Shown here: positions 14,667 through 34,643 of the stretch, one piece after another
How the letters are laid out: the number at the start of each line of letters is the position of its first letter
Numbering within the stretch: the stretch's first letter is position 1
Source: Protula sp. h YS-2021
Lineage: Eukaryota; Annelida; Polychaeta; Sabellida; Serpulidae
Assembly (NCBI GenBank): GCA_949752745.1
Contig: OX457027.1
Location: forward strand, 11,606,982-11,670,981
Reading direction: 5' to 3'
DNA length: 64,000 nt
The notes under the pieces: generated by a model
Database searches by the model: none
What the model saw: the letters and a program-made list of their open reading frames with translations, nothing else
What the model was told of the DNA's origin: nothing
Program-made: the position numbers and the translations under genes

Positions 14667-16526
14667 ATGTTTGAATTTATTTGTAGTGTGTGTAACACTA
14701 AAACTGGCACAAAATTACTCCCGTGTCTGCACACAATATGCAAAGAGTGTCTGTCGCAATGTATTGATTCTCTATCCCAAGCCGATACTGGCATTTTTAA
14801 ATGCAAGCGATGTAGAATGAATATACAGATGCCTAAGAATGGTGCGGAAGGACTGAAAAATATATTGACAAATATTGATGATACCCATCAGTTTGGACTG
14901 AAAACCAAACTTTGTCACGAATTGGATGCACTGAATTTTGAAAGAGCAACAGGCGTGCTGAGAGAAACGATACTGACGCAAAGGACTGCTCCTGCCTGTA
15001 GTACACCAAGATCAGAATCTGATGGTAATCGTATTATCGAGGATGAGGGTAAAAATCCACCTGTGAATGCAAACGGAAGTTTTGATGAAGATGAGAAAAA
15101 TTCTGTGCCCCGCACTCCATTTGAAAGATATTGCTTCACATGTGATGAGCTGTTATGTTCAAGCTGTTTTGAAGGTAATCACAAGAAACACAATGTTGCA
15201 TGGCTTGAGTCTTTCGTAAAACTAAAGACCAACTTTATTGGTGAGATTATTGTTTCGGCCAAAAAGCAAATTGAGGAACAAATGCACTTGAAATCTTGTG
15301 TTGAACACATAACCTCATCTCTTGAAGATTCGCTGCAGAGAATAAAATCCGATATCAGCAAAAGAGCAGATAGGCTCTGTGAACTCATTGCAAAGAAGAG
15401 GGATGTCCTTATCAAGAACATTGATGAGGTTATAGATTTTCAAAAAGATTTTTATAAGCAGAAAAAGTACGGAGCTGATGTAGCCATTGGAGCTTTACAA
15501 GATGCGGTGGCGTTTTCTGAGACTGTTATAAATGACGGGAGCAGTCTTGATCTGATAAATCTCCACAATGATATTTCGAGTCGTCTTTCGCAGCTAGTCC
15601 AACAAGTGAAAGATACTTTGAAAATATTAAATGTCAAACTAGACATTCCAGACAAAGGAAAAGCTGAAGTCTATGTAGACAAGTTGTATGGAACGCTAGT
15701 TCAGGGTGATATTGTTTGTGGTGACGCCGATTTGTTGAAAACATTCAAGTGTGATCTAAGTTGGCCGTGTGGAATGGCCGTCACAAAATCAAGCGATTAT
15801 TTGATCGGTGGAAAGACGGGTGCCTTTGAAAACAATGGAAAAGTGTTAAGCTACAACAAAAATGGAAGAAACAACTTCACGTATGAACTTTCACAGAATA
15901 CTCTCCCGAGCAGTATTTGTTTATCATCGTGCAGTGAAACATTGATTACTACAAGTGATGGAGACATACTGAGACTGTCCTCGGGTGGTGTACTGCTGAA
16001 GAGAATTGCAAACTGTTTCAAAGGTGTTGGCAGTATCGCTGAATATGAAGATCAAATTTACGTGACTTCTAGTGATGAGAATTGCATTAAAGTGCTAAAT
16101 ATAAGAGGGGATGAAGTCAGAGTCATTAAGACCATATCTTCAACCACAAATCAAGAAATAAGGCCAAATTCTATAGCAGTTAGCGATAGTGGTTTACTGG
16201 CCGTTACGTCACTTCATACGAACAGCATATTTTTCCTCGACAATTCCGGAAATTTGAAGTTTGAGTTTCTTCAAAATGATTGCATTCAGTGCCCATCAGC
16301 CATCCATTTTGACATATTTGGAAACTTGCTTGTTGCAGATTTTACTAGTGATTGTATTCACATTGTTTCAGGCGACGGTTATTATTTTGGAAAACTTTTG
16401 ACAAAATGTCATGGTATCTCATGTCCAAATGCCATTGCCTTCGACAATGAAGGCCATCTCCTGATAGGCCAGTATGGTGGAGAAGTCCAAATTGTAAGAT
16501 ATATGAGCCTTGAAAAGAAATTGTAG
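14667..16526 (+). CDS. Intronless TRIM-family protein (RING, B-box, coiled coil, NHL)
   Basis: 619 residues from ATG at 14667; the frame extends 18 codons upstream only to a TTG. RING finger: C6-x2-C9, C20-x-H22, C25-x2-C28, C46-x2-C49, so probable E3 ubiquitin ligase activity. One B-box (about residues 156-180: YCFTCDELLCSSCFEGNHKKH). A long helical coiled coil follows (about 190-340). The C-terminal part (about 365-615) has repeated beta-propeller blades of NHL type, such as PNSIAVSDSGLLAVTS and CPSAIHFDIFGNLLVADF. Closest architecture is the TRIM2/3/56/71 group. Single-exon structure suggests a retrocopy or the intronless TRIM expansion of invertebrates, often linked to immunity. It lies about 0.9 kb beyond the Polinton edge. 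Confidence 0.9.
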   Translation: MFEFICSVCNTKTGTKLLPCLHTICKECLSQCIDSLSQADTGIFKCKRCRMNIQMPKNGAEGLKNILTNIDDTHQFGLKTKLCHELDALNFERATGVLRETILTQRTAPACSTPRSESDGNRIIEDEGKNPPVNANGSFDEDEKNSVPRTPFERYCFTCDELLCSSCFEGNHKKHNVAWLESFVKLKTNFIGEIIVSAKKQIEEQMHLKSCVEHITSSLEDSLQRIKSDISKRADRLCELIAKKRDVLIKNIDEVIDFQKDFYKQKKYGADVAIGALQDAVAFSETVINDGSSLDLINLHNDISSRLSQLVQQVKDTLKILNVKLDIPDKGKAEVYVDKLYGTLVQGDIVCGDADLLKTFKCDLSWPCGMAVTKSSDYLIGGKTGAFENNGKVLSYNKNGRNNFTYELSQNTLPSSICLSSCSETLITTSDGDILRLSSGGVLLKRIANCFKGVGSIAEYEDQIYVTSSDENCIKVLNIRGDEVRVIKTISSTTNQEIRPNSIAVSDSGLLAVTSLHTNSIFFLDNSGNLKFEFLQNDCIQCPSAIHFDIFGNLLVADFTSDCIHIVSGDGYYFGKLLTKCHGISCPNAIAFDNEGHLLIGQYGGEVQIVRYMSLEKKL

Positions 16527-18359
16527 TTTTCAGTGTTATGGCATTTATATTTAAAGCTTACTAGTCACGACTAATGTAAGAAGGTGACGTTAGAACTGTT
16601 CATCGCGGATTCTTAAGATTTTGTGCTTTTGTAGTAGTCCGGGTTCTCGTTGTGTCGGATACCCGTGCGCGGTTGAGATTTGTTATCCGCAGTGTATAGT
16701 TATTCAACATCGTGTCCGGGTTATACATTCAAAACTATAGATAGATTGTTTTGAAATTTTACACACGGATAAAATACATATGGAAGGTGTGCAACGTCGT
16801 GTTTTCGTTTGGATCCATGAAATAGTGACAAGCTATAGAGCACATATTGCAACGGTAGAGCACATATTGCAGGTGTGCTACATTGTATTTTTGCTCGGAT
16901 TAAAAAAAAATGGTAAAAATGACAGTATTTTTGAAATTTTGTAAAACTTTGCGTTTTGACATAATTTTGTCTGCGAAATTGAACGTGTCGTCCAGGCTAT
17001 ATCTCCCGAACTATTCTTCTGAGAATTTCACACACAGATAAAGCAGATGTTGAAAATTGCCAAAATATCTTTTTTTTCCAAATATAAAACTTAGCTTTTG
17101 TCGAAATTTAAAAATGCAAAACTGTTAGAATTGTGAAAAACGCGATGTAAGTGGCAGTGGTGTGGCACCTTACAAAACAACTTCTGCACCTATGTCACAG
17201 GTCATCCACTTTACACGGGGGATCGTGTATCTCTGAGGCTCTAGTTATTGATTAAATCAGATGTGTCTATGAAAATGCAACATTAAAAACACATGTTGAC
17301 TATTATAAACGATTGATAAGTGTATTGCTGTTAATTAAAATGTATTAGTCTTTGCAGCAAATATGTTTACATGTTTCAGATTGATCAAACCGCGTTTTGA
17401 GGAATTTGTGGTAAATTTTTTTGTTTTGTGATCATTTATGCATTTCATTGCATTTTGATAAAGTTTAGAGCATTTACCGAAGGTAAAAATGGCGGTGGCA
17501 GTTGGTTTGAAACGGTCATTTAGTTGCTGACACCAGTATCACTAGCAAATAAACAAATAAATACTTGCTTTAGTATTTAATATATCAGCAACTGTTTGCA
17601 AAATCAGGGCATTGTTTTCCAGACTTATCATTTATGAAATCAGCCGAAAGTTGGCTGAATTTGTGGAGTTTGTTGAATTTCAGTCAAAATGCGAATTCCT
17701 TTCTAGATGCAGTTTCTTCGAAACGCGATTTACTATGGGTTTGGATATTTGTATCGCATTGACGAAGTAGCGGCGTTCGAAAAATTGCCAGAAAAAATGA
17801 CTCTGCCAAGTCTTGGTTTCGTCGGATTTTGTGTTCAGTTTGAGGTGTTGATGATGATGGAATGAATTGAATGGTTTAGATTGAACCGGGGGTTGGGAGG
17901 GGGGGGGGACGTAGTGGGTTTGGGAGGGTAGGACTGCAGGGGTGGGGAAGTTATCGGATCCGGAGTAACTGGTCGTAAAGTAAGACTTGCTTGTATGTGC
18001 CGGAAGAGGATGGGGTTTGGTTGGGGAAGGTGGTCGTAGGCTGTATTTTTCAACAGGTGGTGGAAAGAGGAGTACGTAATACTCTACATATTGTAACGAC
18101 TTCGTCCTTTTTTGTGTATGTGTGATTTTGCTGTTTGCCTCGTTTTTGTCGTGCTGTAAATCTAGAGCCGTTCAGACCCACTTCACCAGAGCACAAGGTG
18201 GTGGAAAACTGGTGACGTGGTTGAATGTAACAAGAACAATAATAACATGTATGAAATTCTACGCAGTATTTATGTCTACGCAATATCTCTGTCTACGCAG
18301 TATCTGCAGTTTATAAGCGAGTATTTTGTTACTTTATATGCCGGTGTGTGTTCTCGCCT
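16527..18359. other. Intergenic; dispersed repeat copy, no gene recognised
   Basis: About 16620-17245 resembles the repeat at 35400-36250: both contain a GTGTCCGGG...TATA opening, GAAGGTGTGCA(A/C)CGTCGT, and close near CTGAGGCTCTAGT. The rest is AT-rich with a G-run near 17900. No open frame with a recognisable domain. Confidence 0.5.
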
Positions 18360-20330
18360 TGTTAACCCAGCCAACTTTGTCGGACTGGGTTAGACGTATC
18401 ACTATAGGGGGCTTGAATGTATGTGTGTATGTTAAACTTTTTCTTTAAAATGCTACTGCTCCTACAGTTTTGCTCCAATCGTTTTGATATTATGCAGGAA
18501 TGTTCCCTGGGTGGTCCCCCACCTGGCTATTACTTTTTTTGACGATGGACGAAAAACTGCCAAAATGGCGGCACTTTTTGTGCCCGTTTTGACCCATTCT
18601 TAAAATGCTACTTCTACTGTTTTACTCCAATCGTTTAGTTGTTACGCAGGGATGTTCCCCAGGGGTTCACCTACCAGGCTATTATTTTTTTCCGCGGTTC
18701 GCCAAAAACTGAAATGGTGGAACTTTGAAGTCTGACAGAAACTGGAATAAATGGTAGTAAATAACTGAAACCATTTATTTCTCTGTCCTTTTCAAATAGT
18801 TAAAAAATTTTACCCGAAAGTTTCATAGGTGCTTCTCCACCTGGACTTTACTTTTTTCGCAAATGCCAAAAAATGCCGAAATAGTGGAATTTTAAAAATT
18901 TTGTAAAATTGTGTACATGTCAGTAAATACGTGAATCGTCAAAACCCAACCTCTCCAACATCCCTTTTCGGGTAGTTTCCACCCGGGAAAACTCGTTTTT
19001 GTGTATTAAAATTATGAAAAAGTTACGTTCAGAAACAAAGTTCTTCATTTTTTAACCTAACAGTATTCGTTTCAGAGTTTTTCTCTCTTTCCTTGTTTGG
19101 TAACTCGACCGGGTCTTGTCCTTGGACATGCTTGTTTAGAAGTTCAGATGTTATCGCAAGAATAGAGAGGGGGGCAGGAGATTGTTGTGCAGTGGTATCC
19201 CGAGAAGTGTGGCTCCATCATATCTGAATAGTTTACTTTTTGCCGGGGGGGGCGGGGGGGGGCTACGGTTGTGCGGGGGAATCCCGAGGAGTGTAGCTCT
19301 ATCATATCTGAATTGTTTACTTTTTGCCGGAAGGGGTGAGGAGTGGGAGGGGGGGAATTACTCACGTGACAACTGATTACCTTGTGTGCACATGACTTCT
19401 CAAAACCGCGGCATCTGATCTTATTGAAAACTGGTACTGGCGGACCGCGTCTGGCTTTGCAATCCCTCGCCCCCCCCCCTCCCCCCGCCCCACCTTCTCT
19501 CTTTCTGGAGGTTTAGCCGTTAATGCATCAGTGTGACCGGCCTGATTTTCAAAAGGATTTTTTACGTATTTGTTCCACCAAAATACTGAAACTGGTATAA
19601 AATAGTAAGTCTAAGATAAAACTTGGAGTTCAAATAAAGCGGGGAAACGAATAAACAGGGTTAAATAAACGAAGGGTTACTTGTGGTGTGAACTGTGAAG
19701 GGTTACTGTTAAAGGTTGTGAAAGGTTCTGCTGTTAGACTTAACTGTGTGAAGAAAATGCGTAATCTGTCGCTAAATGAAGGGACAGAACATTTTGTTTG
19801 CATACTCGTGGAAACAATTATGCAAATTTTAATGGAATTTTAATGAAGTAATCAAGTATGGATTTGGATAACGTTTCATTCTTAGACCCGCCGTGGACCA
19901 AATCGTATATACAACACTGAGATATAAAACATATATAGGAAGGATAAGGTACATATGTAATGCTCTTAGATATATTCGTTTTCCTCGCTGGCTGCAGTAG
20001 TGACCGCATTAACTAGCTTGCTCTGATGGAACAGAAATAAACAAATTTCCAACTTCTTTTACCATTGTTTTTCTTTTGTTCATTTTTTGCTGTGTATTTT
20101 TTATAGAAAACCATGAAGTAGAGCGACCAGTGAACACAAAGCATAAGCGTACAGGGATAAAACGCACGCTTGCAATCTACACCATTTAGTTTCTTTTTTT
20201 TCCTAACAAAAATAAATTTCTCATCGACCCAAACCCACATTTCTGAAGTATCCTTTTCCCGTTTATCCCCAGCTTCTCCAGCAGCTAGGGCTATAGCAGT
20301 CGTTAATGGTATGTGCGTATGTGCACTTTG
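18360..20330. other. Decayed direct repeats, no gene recognised
   Basis: 18430-18720 holds two diverged copies of a unit with AAAATGCTAC, CCAATCGTTT and GATGTTCCC (about 145 bases apart). 19180-19340 is a direct duplication of about 85 bases containing CATATCTGAAT(A/T)GTTTACTTTTTGCCGG next to G-runs. C-runs occur at 19470-19490. Nothing coding is seen. Confidence 0.5.
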
Positions 20331-21290
20331 AAGTTGAAAAATCGCTTCTCCCTAGATTTGTAACCTGTCTTAAGTTGGGTTGAAGATAGCGGGCATAAAT
20401 ACCTACCTGGCTCAAACATTTTTTGGCAATTGGCCGAAGTACTGACCAAAAACCAATGTTCTTTAAAATATATTTCCTCCTAGGGTTTTAATGGAATAAG
20501 TTATGGTGGAATATGGGTACGCCAGTGTCCATCTGTCTATTACTTTTTTGCCAATTCGCTAAAAATTGGCGAAAGACCAAATTTTCTTCATAAAATCTTA
20601 ACTACTACAGAAAAATGGTCTTGCTGTCTTGAAAGTTCTAGCAAGCGTTACTACCTATTACTTGGTTTTGGTGGTTGGTCAAAAATTGACGAAAAAAAGA
20701 AAAAATTCAGTAAAATCTTAACTGACTGCTCGAAAATAGTCTTACTGTCTTGAAATTTTAGGTGAAGGTAGCAGGCGTTATACTTACCTAGATACTACGG
20801 TTTTAGATGATTGGCCAAAAATTGGCGTTCATTTTGGCGAAATCTTTGTAAAATCTTAACTAACTGCTGGTGCTACTGACTTGAAATTTCAAGTAAAGGT
20901 GGCAGACATTATTATCTACTTGTCTGTTATTGGTTTTCTCGATTGGCGAAGATTTTGACGAAAAACTTTTCAGTAAAATCTTAAATAACTCCAGGTAAAT
21001 AGTATTACTATCTTGAAATTTTGCATAAATGTAGCAAGAATTACCTGGCTGATACAATTTTTGGTGATTGGCCAAACAAATGGGGAAAAAAATTTGGTGA
21101 TTGGCCAAACAATTAACGACAAAAATATTCACTGAAATCTTGATAAACTCTAGGAAAATAGTCTTATTGTCTTGAAATTCTAAGGAAAGATATCAGGAAA
21201 GACTACCTAGCTGGCTGTTACAGTTTTTGGTGATTGGTCAAAACTTTGAAAAGTTTGACCATCTAAATAAAATTCAGTAAAACCTTAACT
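20330..21290. repeat. Decayed satellite, about 130-190 bp units (first part)
   Basis: Recurring order in each unit: TACCTGGCTATTAC, a T-run, GGCGATTCGCCAAAA-like palindrome, AAAATCTTAACTA, then TTACTGTCTTGAAATTTT and GGTAGCAGG. The CTTGAAATT marker recurs near 20621, 20750, 20880, 21014 and 21172. The same family continues at 23640-25950. Confidence 0.65.
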
Positions 21291-22160
21291 TTTGACGCAT
21301 GTCACATGATTAGGGCAGGCGTATGACGTCATTACGCTCAACATCGGAGAAAGCTGAAACTTGGTGGGATTATTGCTTGGTTGGTCCGAAAGACTCTGTA
21401 GATTTTTTTGCCAGTAGAACGAACGAATGTGGCGTATGACGTCATCACGTAAAATATGTATGTATTTTGAACAAGATCTTTTGTGCAAAATACCTCGATA
21501 ACGGAAAGTTCTATCGACTTAAAATTTTATACGAATGTTCCTTGGGTTAGTCGGACGGTTCTATCAACTTTTGACGCATGTCACGTGATTAGGGTAGGCG
21601 TATGACGTCATTACGTAAAAATCTTGTGTGCGAAATTTCTCAGCTGCTGAAGATCGGAGAAAGTTGAAACATGGTGGGATTGTTGCTTGGTAGGTCCGAT
21701 AGACTCTGTAGAATTTTTTGCGAGTAGAACGAACGAATGCGGCGTATGGCGTCATCATGTAAAATATGTATACATTTTGAACAAGATCTTGTGTGCAAAA
21801 TATCTAGATAACGGAAAGTCCTATCGACTTCAAATTTTATATGGATATTCCTTGGGTCAGTCAGACGGTTCTATCAACTTTTTTCGCATGTCACATGATT
21901 AGTGCAGGTGTATGACGTCATTACGTAAAAATCTTGTGTGCGAAATTTCTCAGCTGTTGAACATCGGAGAAAGCTGAAACTTGGTAGGATTATTAATTGG
22001 TAGGTCCGAAAGAAACTTTAAATATTTTTTTGGCGAGTAGAACGAACGAATGCGGCGTATGACGTCATCGCGTGAAATGTATATATACATATATCTCGAC
22101 ATCGGAAAGTCGGATCGACTTTAAATTTGGTGTAGTTATTCCTCGGATAAGTCGCACGGT
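21291..22160. repeat. Three tandem copies of a ~300-bp unit rich in TGACGTCA (CRE) sites
   Basis: Copies begin near 21291, 21570 and 21875 (GCATGTCACATGATTAG...). Each has two CRE-type palindromes about 110-145 bases apart: TGACGTCA is perfect at about 21326, 21436, 21603, 21913 and 22059, and degenerate near 21749. Each also has CGGAGAAAG(C/T)TGAAAC and GAGTAGAACGAACGAATG. No coding frame. Confidence 0.8.
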
Positions 22161-22839
22161 TTTGTTAAACATGATTAAACTGGTATAGAAAATCAATAAA
22201 GTGCATAACGTCAACACCCACCCCCCACCCCGCCTCCCTATTTCTGGCTGATTTGTTATCTAAGCATAGGTGTTGACTACGCTAGGGATTTCAGCGTTTT
22301 CCAGAAGATTCTGGAGTGTTCCTGCGTTCTTTAGAAAGCTTCAAAACAGTAACAGCATTACTGTCGGTCCATTGCTATTTGTTTTCGCCTGAAATTGAAC
22401 TTTTTGTGCGCATCTACGGCTGTTACGTAACATGCCACTCGTTCAGGGGTCAGTGTCAGTTGTGGTGCATGATGGAGTCGTTATCTACGAGGTCATGGAA
22501 TGCTATTGTCGTATTATAGGTCTAATCAGAATCTAGCTATTGATTTTTTTCGCCGCATACTTGATTAGGTTGCCAAGTTGTTCTATATATAGGAGCTGTT
22601 TTGTATCGATTAGCATTGCTTGCAGAAGCAGCTCACCATTTTGGCACCGAAATGCCTCCCCCTTCTCCCACCGAGGTGCGTCATCTGATGCGCAGTTATG
22701 AAGAATGCCTTCCTAGAGCTATTTGGCCGATGGGAATGTGCGAAGACTAGGTAGTCTATCATGGCTATAACTACACTTAGGGTACAGATCGTTACCGTTG
22801 CCTTAGGTAAACTGGTTAGAGTTGTGTTTATAGTCGGAC
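22161..22839. other. Intergenic, nothing recognised
   Basis: Unique-looking sequence with a C-rich run near 22222. No domain, RNA or repeat family could be identified. Confidence 0.4.
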
Positions 22840-23330
22840 CTACAGTAAATAGCTGGGGGTGGGGTGTGGAGGATGATGGTTAGCAAAAAAAATCCCGACC
22901 ACCTTCAAGACCTGGATAAAAAGATGTAAAGTAAGAACCGTTTGTCGTAACCCGTTCCAGATTAGGATAAAAAGACGTACGGTAAAACCTGACTCTCTTG
23001 ACCAACTTCCAGACCCGGGTAAAAATGTAAACGTGTGGAGGATGATAGTTAGCAAAAAAAATCCGAACCACCTTCAAGACCTGGATAAAAAGATGTAAAG
23101 TAAGAACCTTTTGTCGTGACCCCTTCCAGATTCGGATAAAAAAACCTGTCCGTCTTGACCAACTTCCAGACCCGGATAAAAATGTAACGTAGAGTGAAAC
23201 TACTATAGTGACCAACTTCAGATTTGGATAAGAATTGCCTACAGTAAAACCCGTTTTAGCGACCACCTTCCAGACTCGGATGAGAAAAAGACATTTATTT
23301 ATGTCTGTTTTAGTGACCACCATCTGTTTG
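22840..23330. repeat. Short direct repeats with CCAGAnnnGGATAAAAA motif
   Basis: GACCAACTTCCAGACCCGG(A/G)TAAAAATGTAA and related 55-65-bp units recur; a larger duplication repeats GAGGATGATGGTTAGCAAAAAAAATCC (about 22869 and 23038) with following sequence. Open frames here on the minus strand are products of the repeat. Confidence 0.6.
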
Positions 23331-23639
23331 GTTTATTTTGAGTTTTTTTACAATGAATTAAGGTTATGTTTGCAGAAATGAATATTTTATTTCGGTAATT
23401 AAAACAAGGATTTTTATTATTTTTTTTTGGGGGGGGGGTCATGGGTTTCGTCGGGGAGACATTTGTTTTTGTTTACAAAAACAAGAAACTAAGTAGGTAT
23501 CGATTGAAAGTGTATATTTTAAGCCTATACTCTTATGTTTTGTGTGCACTGGCCGCTCTAGTTACTTTTTGGCAGAAATTAGAGGAGATATTGGTCAAAA
23601 CGCAATTAAAAGGTATATCCTCTTATGGTCTCAATTAAC

Positions 23640-25950
23640 AGTGCATGTAAGTGTCCATCTGACTATCATTTTTTTTTGGCTATTCGCCAAAAATTAGTCG
23701 AAATATTGTCGATAAAACGTTTTTTTCGTACAATCTTCACCAACTTCACGAAAATAGCCTTACTGTCTTGAAACTTTAAGGTTAGGTAGCAGGAATTACT
23801 GTGTACCTGTCCATTACTTCTTTGGTGATTGCCCCTGCGGAAATGGCAAAAAAAAACAGATTTCAGTAAAATCTTAACTCACACCACAGAAATGGCCTCA
23901 CTATCTTGAAATTTTGGTTTAAGATAGTGGTCATTGGTACTTACCTGGTTGTTGCTGTTTTGTGTAACTCGAAAAAAAATAGCGGATATACTGGTGAAAA
24001 ACCAAATCTTACGAAAATCGTTACTAAAGCTAAGAATATAATGTTACTTTCTTAACATATTGAATAATGGAAGAGGAAATTCGTACCTATCTGAATATAA
24101 CTTTTGAAGTATTCCGCCAAAAGCATTGCTGAAAACGCAACTGGCTCTGGGTATTTGACCTTGATCTTAATCTTTTAAATTGTGATTAAAGGTGGCAGGT
24201 TTTGGTACCGACCTGGCTATTGCGTTTGTTTTTTTTTTCGCGATTCGCCTAAATTTGGCGGAAATATTAGCCAAAAACAATTGTCGCGAAAACTCCTTCT
24301 AGGATTTAAATAGACATGTCCTAGAATTTGGAGGGAAGGTAGTGGTATATATGTTGACCTGGCTATTATTCTTTTTTGGCGATTGAAAAAAATGACCGAA
24401 ACACATGGCTATTAGTTTTTTGGCGATTTGCCAAAACTTGGCGGATATATTAGTGTTAAACCATTTTTGCCATAAAATTATTAGTGACGCCCTGTACATA
24501 GCCTTACTGTCTTTAAATTTGGATTACAGGTTATACTTATATGTCATAAATCTTGACACCAGCATTCGTGAGCTGGGGCATTGTCCATGGGCAATCTTGT
24601 TATTTACCTGGCTTTTATTTTTTCCATGTTCGAAAAAAGTGGGCGGAAATATATATGAAACAAATTTCTTGCTACAATCTTCTTTAACTAGATAACCTTT
24701 CCTTCTTAAAATTTTGAATTAGAGCGGAAGACATTAGTACTTACCTGTTTATTCTCCAAAAGTAGCAGAAATATTAAACCAGTTTTCTTTAAAAAACATA
24801 TTTTTTGTTCCCAGAAATTAAGCATGAAAATTTAAAAAATTTTGATAAAAGGTATGGGACATACATGTTTACCTGGCTACTTGGAAATCTTCTCTAACGC
24901 TTGGATGCAGTCTTACTGTCTCTTAAAATTTTTATTAGAGAATTAGAAATTTCAGTGAAGAAACAGGTTATTAGTACTTAACTGGCTTTTACTTACTGTG
25001 CTTTGTGACTCGCATCAAATTCTCCGAAACATTGGCAAAAACCATTTTCTCATTAAAATCTTTACTAAAGCTGGGGATATTATCTTACTCTCTTAAAATT
25101 TCGAATAACGACGCGGTCGTCAGTACATATATGTCTATTATTTATTTCGGTGGTTCGCAAAACACCGGATACATTAGCGAACAAGCAATGTGTTATTGAA
25201 ATCTGTACTGATGACAGTTGTATGGCCTTTCTTTCTAGAAATTTTAATTAAAGGTAGCGATCATTAATATCTGCATGGCTGTTACTTTGTTTGCGTGATT
25301 CGCCAAAACGTAATTGAAATATTGACTGCAAAAAGTTTTTAGTAATATCAGAACTTACGCCAAGAAAAGAGTTTTACTTACTTTAATCTTAACTAACGCT
25401 AGCGGTATTATAAAATTTTAAATAAAGCTGGCGATATTATCATCTATCGTCTTTTTAAATAGTTCTTGAATAACGGAAGCGTACACTAGTACCCACCTAA
25501 ATGATATATTTATTGTTTGTGGTTTCTTAAGTTGTCGCAAATATTGGCCAATAAGCATTTTGTTATTGAAATCTTAAATGATCTTATTTTGTTTATCTTT
25601 TTATTAAAGGTATCAAGCAATAGTACCCATCTGGCTATAATTTTTTCCTTCTCCTGAAATTGGTGGAAGAACAGGTGAAAAATAACATTTTAGCAAAATC
25701 GTTAATGACGCCAGGGAAATGGTCTTGCTGTCTTGAAATGCCGGTTAAAGGTAGCGCACATGTGCTACAATTGGCGGAAATATTGTCTAAAATTTTCTTT
25801 AAAATATATCTTCTTCTAGGATCTTTGTGGAAACCTCATAAAATTTTGAGGAAGCCTCACTGTCATAGAAATGTAATTTAATTTTGTTTTTACTTTTTAA
25901 CGACACGCCAAAAATTATCAGTAAATGAAAAATTGGTCTGAATTTAGTTA
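23640..25950. repeat. Decayed satellite, about 130-190 bp units (second part)
   Basis: Same unit order as 20330-21290, more diverged. Markers TTACTGTCTTGAAA and TTTTTTGGCGATTTGCCAAAA recur (for example near 23768, 24413, 24503, 25723). The family therefore spans about 5.6 kb, split by the CRE-rich repeats and a spacer. Confidence 0.6.
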
Positions 25951-33693
<7,743 letters not shown>

Positions 33694-34252
33694 TCACAGA
33701 CTACTCGCACCTGAGTGACCAACGGCAGCGCTTCATGAAGTAGACATTGTACAGGAGACGTTGTGTCGATGCGTGTCTTTGCATCTGCAATGTTGTGTTC
33801 ATTGCCCTGTCTGTAAAGATGAAGCGACCATATACTTTATATTGTATGTGTTTATAATTTGAGCTCCGAAAGCAGCTTGCATTTATGTTTGCAGCCCACA
33901 GGTTTGCTTTACAAACATTTTCGTTCAGTGTCATTAAAATAAAAGAAACTGTAAGCAAAATAGTGGTTCAAGGGACAACTGAGCTTAGGACTCTGTGTCA
34001 ACATTTTAGAATGATAATCCCGTAAATAAAACATAAGAAAAGAAGAAAAATGCTAACTGCAGTAGGCCGCATGCCTATCTGCATGTCAGTTCACGTAAAA
34101 AGGAATTCCATACCGTTTCATCAAACTTGTGTTTGAATTGTGAAACTTGTGATTGCACTTTGAAAGAAAAGTTTAATGTTTAGAAATAAAGACAATTTCA
34201 ATAAAATTAGATTTTATACTCAGCATCTTTTTCTTGGTCGTTCAATCGCAGA
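33694..34252 (+). other. SNRPF: SNRPF 3' region
   Basis: Follows the TGA stop at 33691-33693. Contains AATAAA at 33938-33943, the likely polyadenylation signal, giving a 3' UTR of roughly 260 bases; a second AATAAA lies near 34025. Nothing else recognised. Confidence 0.5.
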
Positions 34253-34412
34253 GCGTGATGTGTCAGTACATGAGTGTGATGTGTCAGTACATGGGTGTGA
34301 TGTATCAGTACATGGGTTCGATGTGTCAGTACATGGGTTTGATGTGTCAGTACATGGGTTTGATGTGTCAGTACATGGGTGTGATGTGTCATTACATGGG
34401 TGTGATGTTTCT
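34253..34412. repeat. 21-bp minisatellite
   Basis: About seven to eight copies of GATGTGTCAGTACATGGGTTT with small changes. Because 21 is a multiple of three, long frames appear on both strands; these are not taken as genes. Confidence 0.9.
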
Positions 34413-34643
34413 TAAAATCACACACAGCATGATTTCATTTGCGAACAAATCACCAAAATGCAGTATAAACTCGTTATTGCAAAGGCTGTTTTTGAAAGAA
34501 TGGTGTGAATGTAACTAGTTCTTGATGCTTAATGCAGTGGTCTGATGGCACGTTCCTGCCAACTTCCCACCCGATCAGAACTTTCCATTCAGTACTTCTA
34601 GTAGTGTGTCCGACTGCCACACGCAAACCTACTGCACATGACG

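Noticed and set aside
18388..18410. Sequence resembling a T7 promoter (TATCACTATAGGGGG)
   Set aside because: Partial match only, in repeat-rich animal DNA with no phage-type polymerase context; coincidence.
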